Positions 10,157-25,100 of a DNA stretch of 64,000 nt are shown here, in pieces (the stretch's first letter is position 1; each line of letters opens with the position of its first letter). Position numbers and translations under genes: made by a program. Under the pieces are notes generated by a model. That model did no database searches, was not told the DNA's origin, and saw only the letters and a program-made list of their open reading frames with translations. This DNA is from Branchiostoma floridae (lineage: Eukaryota; Chordata; Leptocardii; Amphioxiformes; Branchiostomatidae): contig NC_049986.1 of the NCBI RefSeq assembly GCF_000003815.2, positions 13,815,579 to 13,879,578 of the forward strand, read 5' to 3'.

Positions 10157-13100
10157 CTGGGTGATCGACAAGGCAGAATGGGTGCAAGGTCCAGGTACAA
10201 GTTCATCAGAAAAATGTTCATAATGACATACATTGTGAGTGAAAAGAAGGTCACATCACACATGCATGAAACAAGAAAAAGTCTGTTTAAACCATGACTG
10301 TCTCCAGCTTTCAAATTTTTTTCTGTCCCACTGATTGTTTGGGGGTATTTTCAGAAGCAGGTAAGTCGTTTTCATTGTTAAATCTGCTACTTTAAGCTTA
10401 CAAAAATATGAAAATATGTGTCAATGAACTTAGTTCAGATTTTTTGGGACTGCTGTGGTGAAATTTTTGTACCTCCTCATCAACCAATTTTCTGAGACGG
10501 ATGGATGGATCCTAGAGACAGCCTTGGTCTTTTAGCCAACATCATATTTAATGGTGCCTTTGATATATTGAATCATCGGTAAATATTGGCAACTTTGATT
10601 GCATCAAAGCATGACCATGAATTGTGACAAAAATGGCTGCATCTAATGTATTTGGGCATGCAGGAATAATCCCATCACCAACAGGACATCTGGCTGTCTG
10701 ATTAAACTGGTTTGATCTCCTGATACACCAGAACTTCATACATGCAACACCACGCCAGACCTTTCTCAACCCAAGCAGCAGTTGAAAATGCAATGGGATG
10801 TCATGCACAATGTTCAGCATTGGTGTGTATTAAATGAGCTATGAAAATAATCTTTTTATTCTTAGTTTTCTGTCAGATTATTTGCATTTTTGTTTGGTAT
10901 TTCTGTGAGACATGAAAGTGTAATTTTAGAAAAAGGTACTATTATATAAAGTAAGATCAAATTCAACAAGTTTAAAGCACTTGTAAAAACCCTTCAGCTA
11001 TCTGAAGTTTGATAACTCTAAGTGACTGTCACTATTAAAATATAGTATTATGACTGTCATGAAAGTATTTCAATCAGATTTTGTATCATCTAAGTAAGAT
11101 AAAGGCTTTTATCTTTATGTAAAGGTCTGGGGTTTCCAGTCATAAAGATAAAAACTGTTTTTGCATCTTAGGGCCCACTGCTTTTATATCTTTCATTTCT
11201 CAAATACTGCGCCATTTAAACAAAAAGCTACCATCACCATTTTCCTTTGTGTCATGCCTGATAAACTACATATCGGCAATGCTGTGATAACGGATAAGGC
11301 AGGTATATACAAACCAATAGATGCTGGCCCAGGAGCGAAGAGATTAGCATGGAAAGAGAGAAGATAAAGTTAGTCACATATTTGTAACCAAATTCAGCAG
11401 GACTGAGCCAACCTTCCACAAGAGGGTTGATAACATTACCAAAATGTATTCCCTGGTCAGGTATTTTGTGCACTGTCAGATTTCTATTGTACATCGGCTG
11501 AATTTGGTTACGCAAGATGAAATGACTGCACACATTTTATTGATCCGATCAATATCCGAGGCATGAAGCCGACACAGAAGCAACATCATCAATTATAATG
11601 CTTTCCTTTCATTCGCTGCCTAAAATCAATGACTGCGCAATTCAAAGACTTCACCATTAGGAGAGAGAAATTCAGTGTGCTTTGCGGAGAGTTACAGGAG
11701 CATACTAAACATGTTAGTACAAAGAGGAGAAGTGAAACAAAAATAGAGACACACATAAAAGAGATGAACTCCTGTTATGGCCAGCAACACCCACCGAGAT
11801 TAGTTATTGACATTTTGGCACTTGGGTTGAAAAGTGTGTGCACTAATAGGTAATTGTAATTATTGATGCCTATTGTTTCCCCATTCAATACTTATTAGAG
11901 TTTGGAGTAAGTTGAAAACTTCTGAATGAATGTGTAAAGTGCTCAACCTGTAACTGAGACCATTATCATGCTGTGCAGTTAAAAGAACAAAGCAACCCTT
12001 GCAATAAGTTACATATAATGTAGAGAAAGTTTTTCTAATTCTACATGGTCTGCTATGTAACTTCCAACACCAAAGTGTAAGTTAAATGCCGATTTAGTGC
12101 TTTAAAGTTGTTTGTAAGACACCAAAATCCCAGGAAAGAAGCTACATTTATGGCAATAATTATATTTCAGCCATACCATATATGGTATGGTGAAATATAT
12201 TGTATTCGTAATGTTTCTTTCTTTCTTTCTTTCTCCTGTCAAATCTTCAAAGCAATTCATCTCCGTCGTTCCGTGACCGAATGACCTGAAATTTAGCACA
12301 AAGGTAGAGTGGGTCAATACCAAGGTGTGTTTTTCTGATTTTATTCATATCTGCCTCTAAAATGATTTTATTGAAGTTTAAAGGTCATGTTTTGACCAAA
12401 ACTGTATATTGTGGCCCCCTGTTCCCTTGAATTACAATGGAATGACCTTAGATTTGGTGTAGATAGGCATTAGATAGTTGGTAAAATGATCCAAGTAAAA
12501 TTTTTGGTATAAACCAATTTCAAATGATTAATTTCTGCACTTTTCTGAGGGGAAATTGGTTTTCTTTCGGTCTTCTCCCGTGAACTCCAGTGACCCCAGA
12601 GCCCACACGTGCCAGGTGCCAGCGGTCTGGGGAGAGCGAGAGTTAATTACTTTATGGACGCCAGCCAATCAGCGACGAGAAAGGCGAATGCTAGTTAATA
12701 TTCATAAGCGGGGCCTTGCAATCCCGTATATACACAAACAGATGCACATTACAGCCTTACAGTTGCCATATGGTGCCCTGTGCCCGGTTTGAAATTGTAG
12801 TTTGCGAGGATTTGGAGTTCAGACAGGGTCATTTGAGCGGTAGCGGACGGTACGCGTGCATTGAACGTTAGTGGCGATGACTTTACCAACATTCCGCATG
12901 GCACTATCAATCATTTTCGGCAGATTTGGACAGGGAAAATTGGACAGTTTGCGTTTAGTTTTGATACGTAAGTTTGACAGTGGCGAGAATGGATGTATTT
13001 TTCCCGAACAAATGTAGGTACTTCTAGTATTGTTGTTGTTCTTTTTTGACGTAAACTTTGTACATTAAAATTGTAAGTAACTTTAAACTGCCAGAGTTTG

Positions 13101-16100
13101 AGCCCAATAAAACACTCTCAGTACCAGAGTATCACCACTGACCTCCGAAAAGAAACCCACGAACAAGGTAGAAACACCTATCCTCCAGGTCTCGCACGCT
13201 ACGAGCAGGAAATTATAACACTCAGACAAGATTACGTCCGATGGCTCAGCGGATTGCATACAAAGTAAAACAATTTAACAGTGGTATGCAGGGGCATATA
13301 CTTAACAAAGAATTCGAAGGAAAATGAAATAACGTTATACAGATAAAGCCAAATCAAATTAACTTGTTGGTCCTGGGATTTTTCAGAAAAGAAATGAAGC
13401 GACAGAGTGGTAAAATTCTTGTAAAAATTCGAGACGTCTCCGTTTATAATGGCTCATACAAAACAAGAAGAAGATTGAAGTTTTTAGCTTGAAAAAAAAA
13501 AAAACACTCCTACTACACAGTACCTGCACCTGCTTGACAATTATCAAAATGTATGCCCTATAGCTACTTGCTTAAAAAAAAGTTCACTGCAATGATAAAT
13601 GTACCCACATCACAAGGAGATTATTACGGTATTTAGACCTAGTTATCGAAGTGGAAATTGTTGAATGGCGTCATGTAATTTCATGATGAAAATCTTAATG
13701 GAAGATGCGTTTTTTTTCACTCTCGGAAAAATAGGAGCTGCCGCAATTCTAAAAACCAATCAGTTATGCATAGGCGCTCCTGTGGAAGATTATATTCTTC
13801 CATATGGGCCCGGGGCATATTGGGCAAGCTCTGTTTTGACCTGGAATCAATTCACAATATTAGTTCTCTTTTGGGGATAACTTACAGTTAAAATATTGCA
13901 TTTTTGCGCAGGGGTGACTTGGAACAGTCCAATGTTGCGTGGGAATGGGTATGGCTGAAATATGCTGTATTTGCACCCAAGCAAATGTCGGCCTTTCTAG
14001 TTATTGATGTGTCACTAAATACAAAAATGTATTATACATCATACTACATGCAGCCATTTAGCATTGGTTATGTTATAGTTGTTAGCAGAAGTCCTTAAAA
14101 TGATTTCCTGCACCTTGCAAGGACTTGATGGCAACATGCAACAACATTGTTGTAGATCTTGTGAGAAAAGGTGGTCATACAATCTTACATACAATGGCAG
14201 TAGAGAGACATATTCTTTAAATCATATCACTGTTGCATGAAAATAAATGACGTGATGTGCTCAGCATACCTTACAACATCAACTTATTGCACCTGTTAGC
14301 CTTAATCCCATGGAAGGCAGTACAAGCACACATGCACATGGATGTACTTAAAAGAGAATTGATGGCAAGGCATTACTCAAACATGGGATATTAGTCTGAG
14401 TCGGACAGATGCTAGAGATGGAGGTCTGGATAATCCTGACAAGCATTAAAGGTGCATGAATTGATATACATGTGCAATATGTATGCTCTCCCACAGTCTA
14501 ATACCTTTTCAAATATCTGTGACAGCACGTACATGTATGATGCCTGGGGTATGAATATTATGAACTTTTCACCATCATACCTTAGTGAAAAGAAGTTTTG
14601 GCATTATGACAAAGGTACATGCTTGTCCTTTATAAGTTGACCATTTTCCTGGTGAATATTGTTGTTAAGAATTTGTGCCAAAAGAATATCTCAGTAAGAT
14701 GATGGTTATGATAGATGTTTGCCTTTTAGAAATTAAGTCATTATTAAACTACAATAAAACCTGTTCAGATAATGTTGGGATTAATTTATAACATTCAAAG
14801 TTCAAGACAATGTTCTCACCTTTTTCTTCTTCCTTAATGCACACTTCACACCGTCCACTGAGATGGTGATGTTGACTTTCTTCTTCTTGATGGCCTTGGC
14901 TTTAAACTCATACTGCAGAAGAAAAAAAAAAGAACATACATGTACATGAACTTGTGATTTGTCTTTCCTTTACAAGTTCAGACTACATTATACAGAACTG
15001 TACATTTTGACATAAAATTGATGATTTTGCTGCGGATATCATAAAGACCTAAATAGCTCCATAATCCCAAAATCTATCCACCAAAGAACAAGCAATACAT
15101 GATCAATTTGTCACAAGGAATCATCTCGGACAGTTTATTGAAGATATACTTTATGATGTGACACCCAAATCCTGTAATATTATTGTCTTCTATCAAGATT
15201 TAGTATTACAATTGTCAGTCTGTACTTTAGCAAAAGATGATAATAAATCATGCAACAGGGAAGGTAACAAATAGCCTGAGTGAACACTGCTGGCAAAATA
15301 AACTGAAACTTATTTGTTTATTTACATTAAAATTTGTATGGCACAGTCTTATGTATACACCATAATATATGTAACATACAGACTGTACAGTTCATATGTC
15401 AGACTTCTTTATTCCGTGCGATTACAGGGAGTTGTTAGAAAACTAAGCATTGAACCTGAGCTTGTAAAAACTCTGAAAAAAAGCTGTTTTTACAGCTCAG
15501 TCAATGCCTGTAAGGGTACAAAGGAACCCCAGAAATGTAAGTACATGTACATGTAAGTCGGAGTTATACTGGACTGACTTACCAGGAACTTATTGTTTGC
15601 ACATCAAGGAGAAAAGACAGGTTTAGATTAAAGAACAGATCTTTATAGAAAAATTACCAACATTAATAATTGCTTATTATTTTGCCATGCATAATGAACA
15701 AATGCAGTTCATAAATTTGGCATATGTAATAGTAAACTGTTATTATTATGGTATTTTGTTAAATGATTTGTTAAGGTTAAAATAGCCTTACGTATATTTG
15801 AATGAGGTAGGTTATGAATAAGTAGTTAACTAACTTCTTCCTCATCATAGTTTAAGACAGCTATGTAATCCTACATAAGGGGAGATTACGACTGAGTGAC
15901 TTTGAAGTCGGAGGACAAGGATACGTCTAATTTATATTCCCGCTGTAATACCACTGAGAGGCATTCAATTTAGCATTACAGGAAAACATCAGCGTTTGAT
16001 GAGCAGTTACTAATTCATGAAGAGCTCCATGTTCCCCCAGACACAAGAACATCTATTAGCTTCTTCTGGACGGGCTCCAAGATCAATAAATCCACCTGTA

Positions 16101-19100
16101 TTTCTCCATGGATACAGAAAATGGGAGGGAAGCGGATGGTAATTGCAATAACTTTGCTTGGTGGAGCACGTCAGATATGATAACACATTGCGGCTGTATT
16201 CAGGGAGCTCAAGTGCATTATCTAATTGGCATCCCTTCCACCGTGTTGTACATTAGTTTAAGTGCAAATTAGAATCTTACAATTACATGGCAGAGAAAAA
16301 AAGAATTCATGGCAGAAAATGAAATGACACGGTTCCTATTCTGTTTCTAACAATGTCTAATGATTTCAACTGGGATCATGAAGAAGACCAAGTGGCCAAT
16401 CAAATTCCTTGGATCAAAGGATCTGTCTTTCTGATGAGCTTTGCAATGACAAGACAGGCACTTTCAGTATAATCCTAGATGTTGGATGTTCACATTATCA
16501 TATCAATCTTCTTTGGAACTCCAATCAGTAGCTAAGCTTCAAGGTTCATACAGTTTTTCTTCTTCTCCTTTTCTTAATCAGCACTCAGAAGTCAGTCCAA
16601 CATTTTACTAAAACTTGATGGCCATCAACAGATAACTTGCAACTTGCAAAGTTCCTATTTCTCTTCTCCGAAATGAAGACATTTATCTAATTCTTCCCCG
16701 GTTGCCAGGAATGTCAGTTGTGTAGTGACTATCTCGTAGTGACCCTCCCAACTGTCCTAACCAGGCTGGACCAGCTCCACAGAACCAACAGTCTGTTGAC
16801 AGGATCAACACTTGCTGAACTGACCCTGTATAAACAACTGTCACCACTAGACCAATATATGGTAGCAGTTGTTACATGGGCTCTAACCTACTCTCATAGC
16901 AGAGGTTTGGCTTTGACTGTTTTGGTATCTTTTAGCCGATTTTATCAGGGTTTCCATTCTGCACCATTTTCTTTTGGTTTTGTTTGGCAGAAAGCCATAA
17001 AGAAAACGGTACAAAATAGAATGCCAGATAAAAATGGCCCCAATCATGTACAAAAACAGCCGGAGTCGAACATCTACTTGGAGAGAAGCCCTTACCCTGT
17101 TCATACTGAGAACTGAGTGAATCTGAATGAATCTTGCCCCCTTCTTGTCTCTTCTTGTTCTCTGACACACTGTGACATTGAAGTGATAACTTTTGATTGT
17201 GATTTGCATAAGACAAACTGTCAGATGTATTACTTCTAATCTCTTTGTAATAGTTTTGCACTGGATTCAAAGCAGTACTAATTCAAAATATTACACAGAC
17301 CTACAGATGTATCTGTCATGCATGTAGATTTCACCTTGGCATTTGACTTTGTATTAAGAGAACACAAAATTTGGATTAATGTCTAATTTATCAAACTCAA
17401 GCACATACATTTTAAAGCACATGTATGAAACCCAAATTTCTAGATTATAATTGTCACTTTTGTACATGTATGCAACTGCCATTATGCTGTGGCTTTGGAA
17501 CATATATTTGATTGGATTTTTGGATCATCGCAGTTACTGTCAAACAAATTATGTAACATGTTGTCACTCTGACACTCAACTACACACCCGTATTCCCACA
17601 GCAGCAATATTGCACCTCTAATGATGATTACATACGTAGAAAGCATGCTTCAATTGCTTTTAACTATTCGTGTATCTGTGAACCCCACCTTCTTGTCATT
17701 CAGAGATAGGGAAATCTCAGACAAGCAATTGTTTGCCAATGAGCTGGAAAAATTAATCCCTTGATGTATCTACCTTCCACACCAGTGATATAATCAAATC
17801 CGTAGACAATCACTCACTCCCGCAATTGCTGCATGTGACTAAAGGGAAAAGACACTTACTGTCTTTTACTGTTCTGTAAAATGTATGCAGACCTGTTTCT
17901 GTATACAATACATTATGCATGTAGAACTAGTAGCTGTGTTTGAGTTTGTTTTACTGTTATGTGTCTATTGTTACTGCCTAAGTGTTCGACAGTGCTATTC
18001 TCAAACTGTGGTAAAAACAAACGCGAAATGTGTTAACACCCAAAAAGCATACACTACAATGTCATGTTTTTGTTTACTTAAACTTGAAAACATCTCGTCT
18101 TGATATAATGCCTAAATATTTATTCCAGTTTTATTAAAGATTCAAGTTATTCAAGTGGATTAATGCAGCCAAGGCAACCTAGACTGAAGGCATTTAATCC
18201 CTGTAATTCAGTAGCTTTATAGTCTAGGATCTCAAGGCCCTGGCTCAAGGTGTATCCTACTTTAGATGCGTGGGGAGTTTTCCTCTTACGAGGTCTTCCA
18301 ATTCCATTTTATCTACACTTTAATTCCGACCCTTGATTCCCACATGAAACCATCTTGTTGATCACAGCTTAACCCAGACCCCAGTTCCTGAGTCTCGTTC
18401 CACCACATAAGACAAGGCTGTGTAGCTAGGGCTTTGCAATACAACTTAAGCCACTACTGGAAGGCATTTCCAGGTTTAAATCTAATCCATCCATGCCCCA
18501 GTTCACTGCCCTGCGTCACTGCCTACAATATTCATGGCTCTAATTGTCGTTGAAGCACACTTTAACGTCCAGGCTTCTCTAACGGCCGTCTGGCGTGCTG
18601 TTTGCGTAAGGATATGGAACGCTTCACTCCGCACACTGTTTTTATTGACATTGAGGAGCACCAAATGCCAGCAATCAAACTCAACATATTGACCCTTTGC
18701 GACAATCAACAGTGAACATATTTGTGGCGATTGGTCTCTTGGACTTGGAGACCTCCCTGACCATATTGAGACTTAGCCTAGCCCTCGTTAGCAGCAAATG
18801 ATTGAGGTCTTAATTAACTTGCAACTGATCAGAGCTTTACGCCCTCCCTCTATGCATTCGATCACCGAGGAGGGTAACCCTGCTGCCACAAATTACTTGG
18901 GATACAAAATTGGCATCGAAGGAGAGCCTACTGCCACAATTATAGCCAATAAAAAAGGCTGAAAACGATACTATTTGCCAAACCACAGTATTAATAGAAT
19001 GCTTATGGGCATTTTATTTCTCTCAAGACCCTTCGACAAATTTTTAACGAAAACCATCAAATATTCAAGCGATGAATATGAAAAGAATATGACCACAATC

Positions 19101-22100
19101 AGGAAGAAGAAATGGCTGGGCATGCAATTTGGCCAGCCATGCATAGTCAATACTACCAAATTAGAACAACAATTGAGTTTATTGGGTGCTCTTAAAATTC
19201 AAATTAGATCATTTATTTGACTTCCCATAACCGTCTGGTTGAATTGGCGGAGATCTCTACAAACATCTTGATAATCGTTCACCTCTGAAGATGGAATTAC
19301 TGGTACATCGAAAATTCCCATCCCAGGATGGCACTTTGCTCCTACTGCCAATATGAGGACTGATGAGCCATCGATTGCAATTGCAGTGGTCCCTCCTAGT
19401 ATCCTTTCTTCATGGGAAGTCGATATTAAATCCAGAGGGTTGTGGAAACAATATGTAATGCCACATTCGGGGCTTGTCAGGCAAAACAATTGCTGTGGTT
19501 GCGCACTTGACCTGGGGGCCGCGTGGGTCGCCTGCTTCACCAAGGCCCGGTCGTCTGTCAAACAGGATCTAGCAGCTTTGGACAGGATTACGCTGCAAGC
19601 TTGAGACCAGGAGGGGGGATTAATCAGCCTTATCTCTGCCAATACAGGGACACTTCAATCACTCATACTTGTAGGGTTGCTGCAAAACTTCAACTTGGCT
19701 CCTGCAGGTTTAGAGGTTAGGTGAATAGACGGATGGTTCCAAGGCCAAAACGACAACTTGTACAAACTCCCCAGAAAAGCTTGTACAAACTCATCATTTT
19801 ACATGATGACTCACACCTTTAAAGGAAGATGGTATATTAGACCTTGATTAGAGGTATTGATAATATAGTAAAATGACAAATTTTGTTTTAATAAGTGACT
19901 TGTGTCAGAAATTCACCTGTGATAAAGTTAAAATACCAAGAAAGTAAGGCAACACCATCAACCAAGATTAACAAAAACATGCATATGGCTGCAACCCCCT
20001 CAAACACCTTGGCCTACTTACTTTTTTAATCTCCCAGTTAAGAAGCACCATGCACATTACACACACAGCCATTAATACCAGTCTTATAAGCAGGTACACA
20101 TTTAATTTGGAACACTGGGAGGATTAAGTGACTTATTGGTAAGTGCTCATCCTTCTTTATTGCAATACATTTACTGCCATCTGTTCAGGTTGGGGGAAGC
20201 GATTTAGCATCCAAACCTCCCCGTATATCTTATACACCACAGAACTTATCATTCCGTACAGATGTGGCACTCTTTTCTTTTGAAATCCAAAGAATGCTAA
20301 CAAGGATTTTATAATATGCAGATTTTGACTTGGAGTGCATTCATCAGAACTATCATAATCAAACATACTTGATTGTAAAACACATAATAGGCTGCATTGT
20401 ACATGTATGATGTACACATTGTGTACATGTATGGCAGTAACAAATACCTGTCTTGAGGCCCACACATGTAGCTTTGTAGACTGCTTCTTTGTTATCAGTA
20501 TCAGCTTAATTGATACGGACAATAAAACTTACATACACATAACAATAAGCATGATGGCAATAATGGCTTGATTACGGAATTCATTTTAGTAAAAGTCCTT
20601 TTGGATTTAATGGCTGACATACTTTTTAAAGTACATGTACAGTTTTCCCTTGAGTGCCCAATAAACAAAATTGAAGTGCTTTCACATCTTGTAAGAAAAA
20701 TGTCTGTAAATCCTAGAGAATCTATTTATATCACCCATTGTGGAGATCATGTTTGGAAGACTGTTGGCTACCTCATCAATCAAGTCATAATTTCAACCTT
20801 CTGACTTCATACATATATATATATATATATATATACTACTATGTCAGCCTTTTGTAAGGAATCATACAGTGATGAGAGATGACTAAGCAGTCTTCCTCTG
20901 CTACTTTCTCTATGGTTTTCGAAACCATGCAGTGTAGAGAATGATACATGTGTGGGTCACCAGGTAGCCATAATTTCATCCATGTCGACATGAAACCTCC
21001 TGTGCCTACCCATAAGCGGCGGCTCTACCTCCTAACATGATGCCTCCGTTCCTCCTCCTAATCACAGTGAACGTAGCCCCACCCCACAAATCACTGACAT
21101 CACGCACGAAATAATGACTCGCCAAGCTGAAGCTCTGCCAAAATAACCGCTACCAGAGTAGGAAATTCTGCCGCAGCAATTTTGACAAACGGCACGTACA
21201 GGGCCACACTGGGAAGGAAATTGTGGAATATTGCAGAGAAGATAGCTGATGTGATATGGTATTGATTGGATGGGTGCTGTGAAAGGGCTGGGTCAATATG
21301 CCCGGCAAATTGATCATAACTCATCTTTTCTGTATCAAACCTGCCAACATTTTGTCTGCGTGGAAACTCGACGAGTCAATAACAACTTTTGATAATCCTC
21401 TAACTTGACTCGACTTTCATACATGGTTCATCTCGTTTCAGATTTATTTTAGAAGAAATTGTTGATTTCTTTACATTACTGTCCTGGTACACTTTCCTTT
21501 ATTTCTAATTTCCCACAAACCAGGTCTCTGCCAAATCTTGTATGACAAAATTGTGGCAAAGACTTCCGTGACCTAGGAAACAATTCCTTTGAAGTCAAGC
21601 CTCGGGCCAAGGAAATCCGTGTCACGAAAGAAGTTGGGCGCTGGCTTTCACAGGGCCATCCAAGCGTGGGATTAGGTATGTTCTGTCGGATGCCTGCTCG
21701 ATAGCGGCCAACGTGTTTGTGGTTATTAAACATCCACAACAGGATGTAGCTGGCCAACCATGTTTACTGACTCTAAACCATCCTGTTTTCCGCTTACAGC
21801 TTTCAACATAGTGTAATGTTTTGACATCAGCTATATGAACAATTTTGTATTATCAACAAATCACACCAATACAGTTGGCTACTGTTTCCTTCTTATTACC
21901 TGGTTACCAGACTCTTGCTGGACTATGCCCCCATTTCTCTTCTATACAATGAAGCAGGCTTCATACCACTTCAGTCACACTGGAACAATGTTCACATATT
22001 CTTTATGTTGTCATGGGTCTTTTACCCACTTTCTGGGCCTGTTACCATAGGCCTTGGAATAGGTACAGACACTGACAGGTTCCAAGCTTTGATCTGGGAC

Positions 22101-25100
22101 ATTCCAAAACCTACATGTAGGGGACACCTGCAGTGGTGCAAGGCTGGGGTCACTGCTCTCCAGACAGACAATTTTCTGGTTTATTTGTCTACCTGAAATA
22201 AGTGTACGGTGACCTATCCATATCAACCACTGTTCTTTTGCAGTGTTTTCATAATACAAAAGCATCACTGTGGACAACCAAAGACTACAAATGATTTGAT
22301 AATATTTCCATCAATGTTTATAGGTACCAAAGGAATATCACTGAAGGCTGTTGTCTTCAAGAACTTGAAGAGGAAATTGTTATGTCAAGGATGTAGTGTA
22401 TCTGACAATGGGGGCTTTGTAAATCCACTGGTATTCCAAACATCTCCCTGAATAGTGGCGGGTAACCAACCACAGCTGTCTGTCTTTAAGTCTAATCCCT
22501 TAGAGGTCATTCAAGGTTAAGTTCTATAAATCCATACCTCAGGAGTATTGCTGCACCTGGAGTCAGACTCAGAGATAAACATATTAAAGATAAACATGTG
22601 AAAAGGTCAGATATCTTATTTATCATTTTATAGTGGATATCTTAAACTAAATATACATGTACATGTCTGTGGTAGTGTATGCTAACTCTGCCTTTTGGAA
22701 CTTCAAAATCAATCATCTATATGAGGCTTTCATAATGTACTTATTAAGATTAGGAATATGGTGATAAATAATACAGGTGTGACCTTGTTACACATTTGAA
22801 ATTTTTAGATTGTATTCAATCATCCTACAAAAAATTATCATCTACCCGTGGACTTTCAGAATCAGCTCTGACTTGTCTATGTAAAAAAAAAAACTCTGAT
22901 GCCAGCCAACTTAATGTGACCTCAAAATAGGACAAACATTTTTTAAACCTTGACCCAGATCAAGAGAACCCTTGTCTTTGATCTCTGGCCAAGAATATTG
23001 TGGTCCAGAAGACACTTTCAATACCTGAGCTGTTTTAAATCAAAACGCCAGTCAAGCCAATGAGACTATGACCACATCTTAATGATTTCAGACTGGAAAA
23101 AGTAATTTCTATTTCAACCTTGACCCCCATCAGCGAAACCTTCAAGTTAATTCCCCTGTAAAGAATCCATCATAATAAAGAACGAGACTTTGCCCTTTCC
23201 CAGGAAGAAATACCGGGTGCAACAGTTGCCTGGAACCCCAGCTGTATGGCTGACAGCCAACAGTACAGCCATTAGAGGATGTCAGTGGGTTGTGAATGTG
23301 AAATTGAGGATGTTCTATACAAAGGTCACAGATTGGCAGTGTGCATAGAAGAGAGCATCAGCTGGCGACTTGATACTGTCCCCGTCTTCTCGAGTTATGA
23401 GGTTATGAAAGAAAAGTTATAGACATTTCTACTGCAGTAGACTGTGACCACAATGGTTATCCAAAGTTAACTGCAAGGAAAATATTTCTCTTGGTATTCC
23501 AAGTTTTATCTGCTTTGAGATTTACAATACTCCCCATTCCTTCTCTGAGTTCTGTCTTTTCCAATAAGTTTAAGATCAGCAATAGAAGTGCCGGCCTGAC
23601 ACCATTATTCCCTTTTGTGATGTTGAATTGATTATAATTGACCTTGGGGCACCTGTCTGATTGCAAAAGGACAAAGATAGTTTTAGAACCAATATCCCAT
23701 CACCATGTTTTCACTGAGCCTGTGAAGGTTCACAGGGCACACTGATGAAGCAATTGTGGCTGTCAGACCAGCAAGAAGACAAACGGAACGGATCTCCACT
23801 TCAAGTGGACCCATCCATCGGAACAAGGACAGAAATTTGCCTGTTGGGATAGACAAAATTTCACCCAGTCTGTAAAAAACAAAACTGAACTTAATCACAT
23901 CAAAATGATGAAAATTTTCATAAACTTAGAAGTATACATTTAAAAGAATAACATGTGCTCCCAAACAATAAATTATACAGGAAAAAACAGGAGACTCCTG
24001 ATGTGGGTATAAGAAATATTTCCCAAACAACATGCTTAATGGAGAAAACAAGGAATCAAACTTTCATTCCCAACAGAAAGAGTTGAATACCCATCAAGTT
24101 TTGACCCATCCTCCACCCTTCTTTGTGATTAGCAACCCACTCATTCCTGATTGATGTTGATACCTGCAAGTTCTCCCAGATGTATTCACACCAAGCCTGC
24201 AGAGTTTTCCGCATACTAATTCTAACACTCCAAGGTACCATTAGAAAGACCATGAAAATGTATCTGGCAGCATAGATACTCCCAGGAAGTATTTAACCTT
24301 CCTTTATGCGTTTCCATGAGGCTCCCTGGTCATCCATACACACTTCTTCAAGTTACAGTTTCCATCTTTCACTTCCCATAGAGACCAGAACATGCCCAAA
24401 ACAAGAGGTTTGGAGTACAATTATGTTTCCCATGACAGCTGGCCCTGACCCTATGAGGCTGGCTTCTGACAGACGGAGTTATGATGCTTTAGGTGTCATA
24501 ATGATGACTCAGCCTTTGGAACAACTCCTGAGCTGACATCTGCCAATTCTGCTGGTCGCTTCTGATACTTTTGTCATTCTTCACAGGGTACAAACCCATT
24601 TGTAAGAGTCTCTTTTATTGGGATTTTAAAGGCAAAATAAGACAGTACTACTTAACCCAGCACATTGCTGTATGTGAACTGACAGAAACTTGACACACAA
24701 CATTTTGATAGACTGATCCCATGCAGACAGCTGCTACTCAGCGACATGGAAGTACCACTGCTAAAAAAGGGATGACATGTCTTTTAGTGGATAAGTTATA
24801 TTCCATTCCTGGAATATAATATCACCATATGTCAAATTTTTCCAGAAAATGATACCTCACTCCTTGACATTTGTGGCTTATCGTCTTGCAGCTGTTTAAG
24901 AAATATTAGGGCTATTCCATTAAAAGTTCAGATGGGGGGTCAGACTTACATTTTTCAATTACATGCCAATCCTCCATATATGACATTGTTTTTTATCCAT
25001 ACCCCTAACCTAAAAAGTATTCTTCCGAACTTTTCATTTTATAGCTTTCCCAAAGACAAAAAGCTCCTAAAAAGTATACACCTAAGAAGAAAGGGAAATA

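Larger units (their letters stand above)
10157..14819. other. NOS1AP intron 3
   Basis: Non-coding. Contains a microsatellite-associated interspersed repeat (about 12160-12560) and a GC-richer promoter-like block on the plus strand (12590-12970), both listed separately. I see nothing else coding on either strand. Confidence 0.7.

Noticed and set aside
16718-17116. 132-codon plus-strand open frame
   Set aside because: Two overlapping minus-strand frames of about equal length cover the same bases; no domain seen.
19199-19642. 147-codon open frame on the minus strand
   Set aside because: No recognisable domain; opposite-strand frames of similar quality overlap it. Could be conserved non-coding DNA but not supported as a gene.
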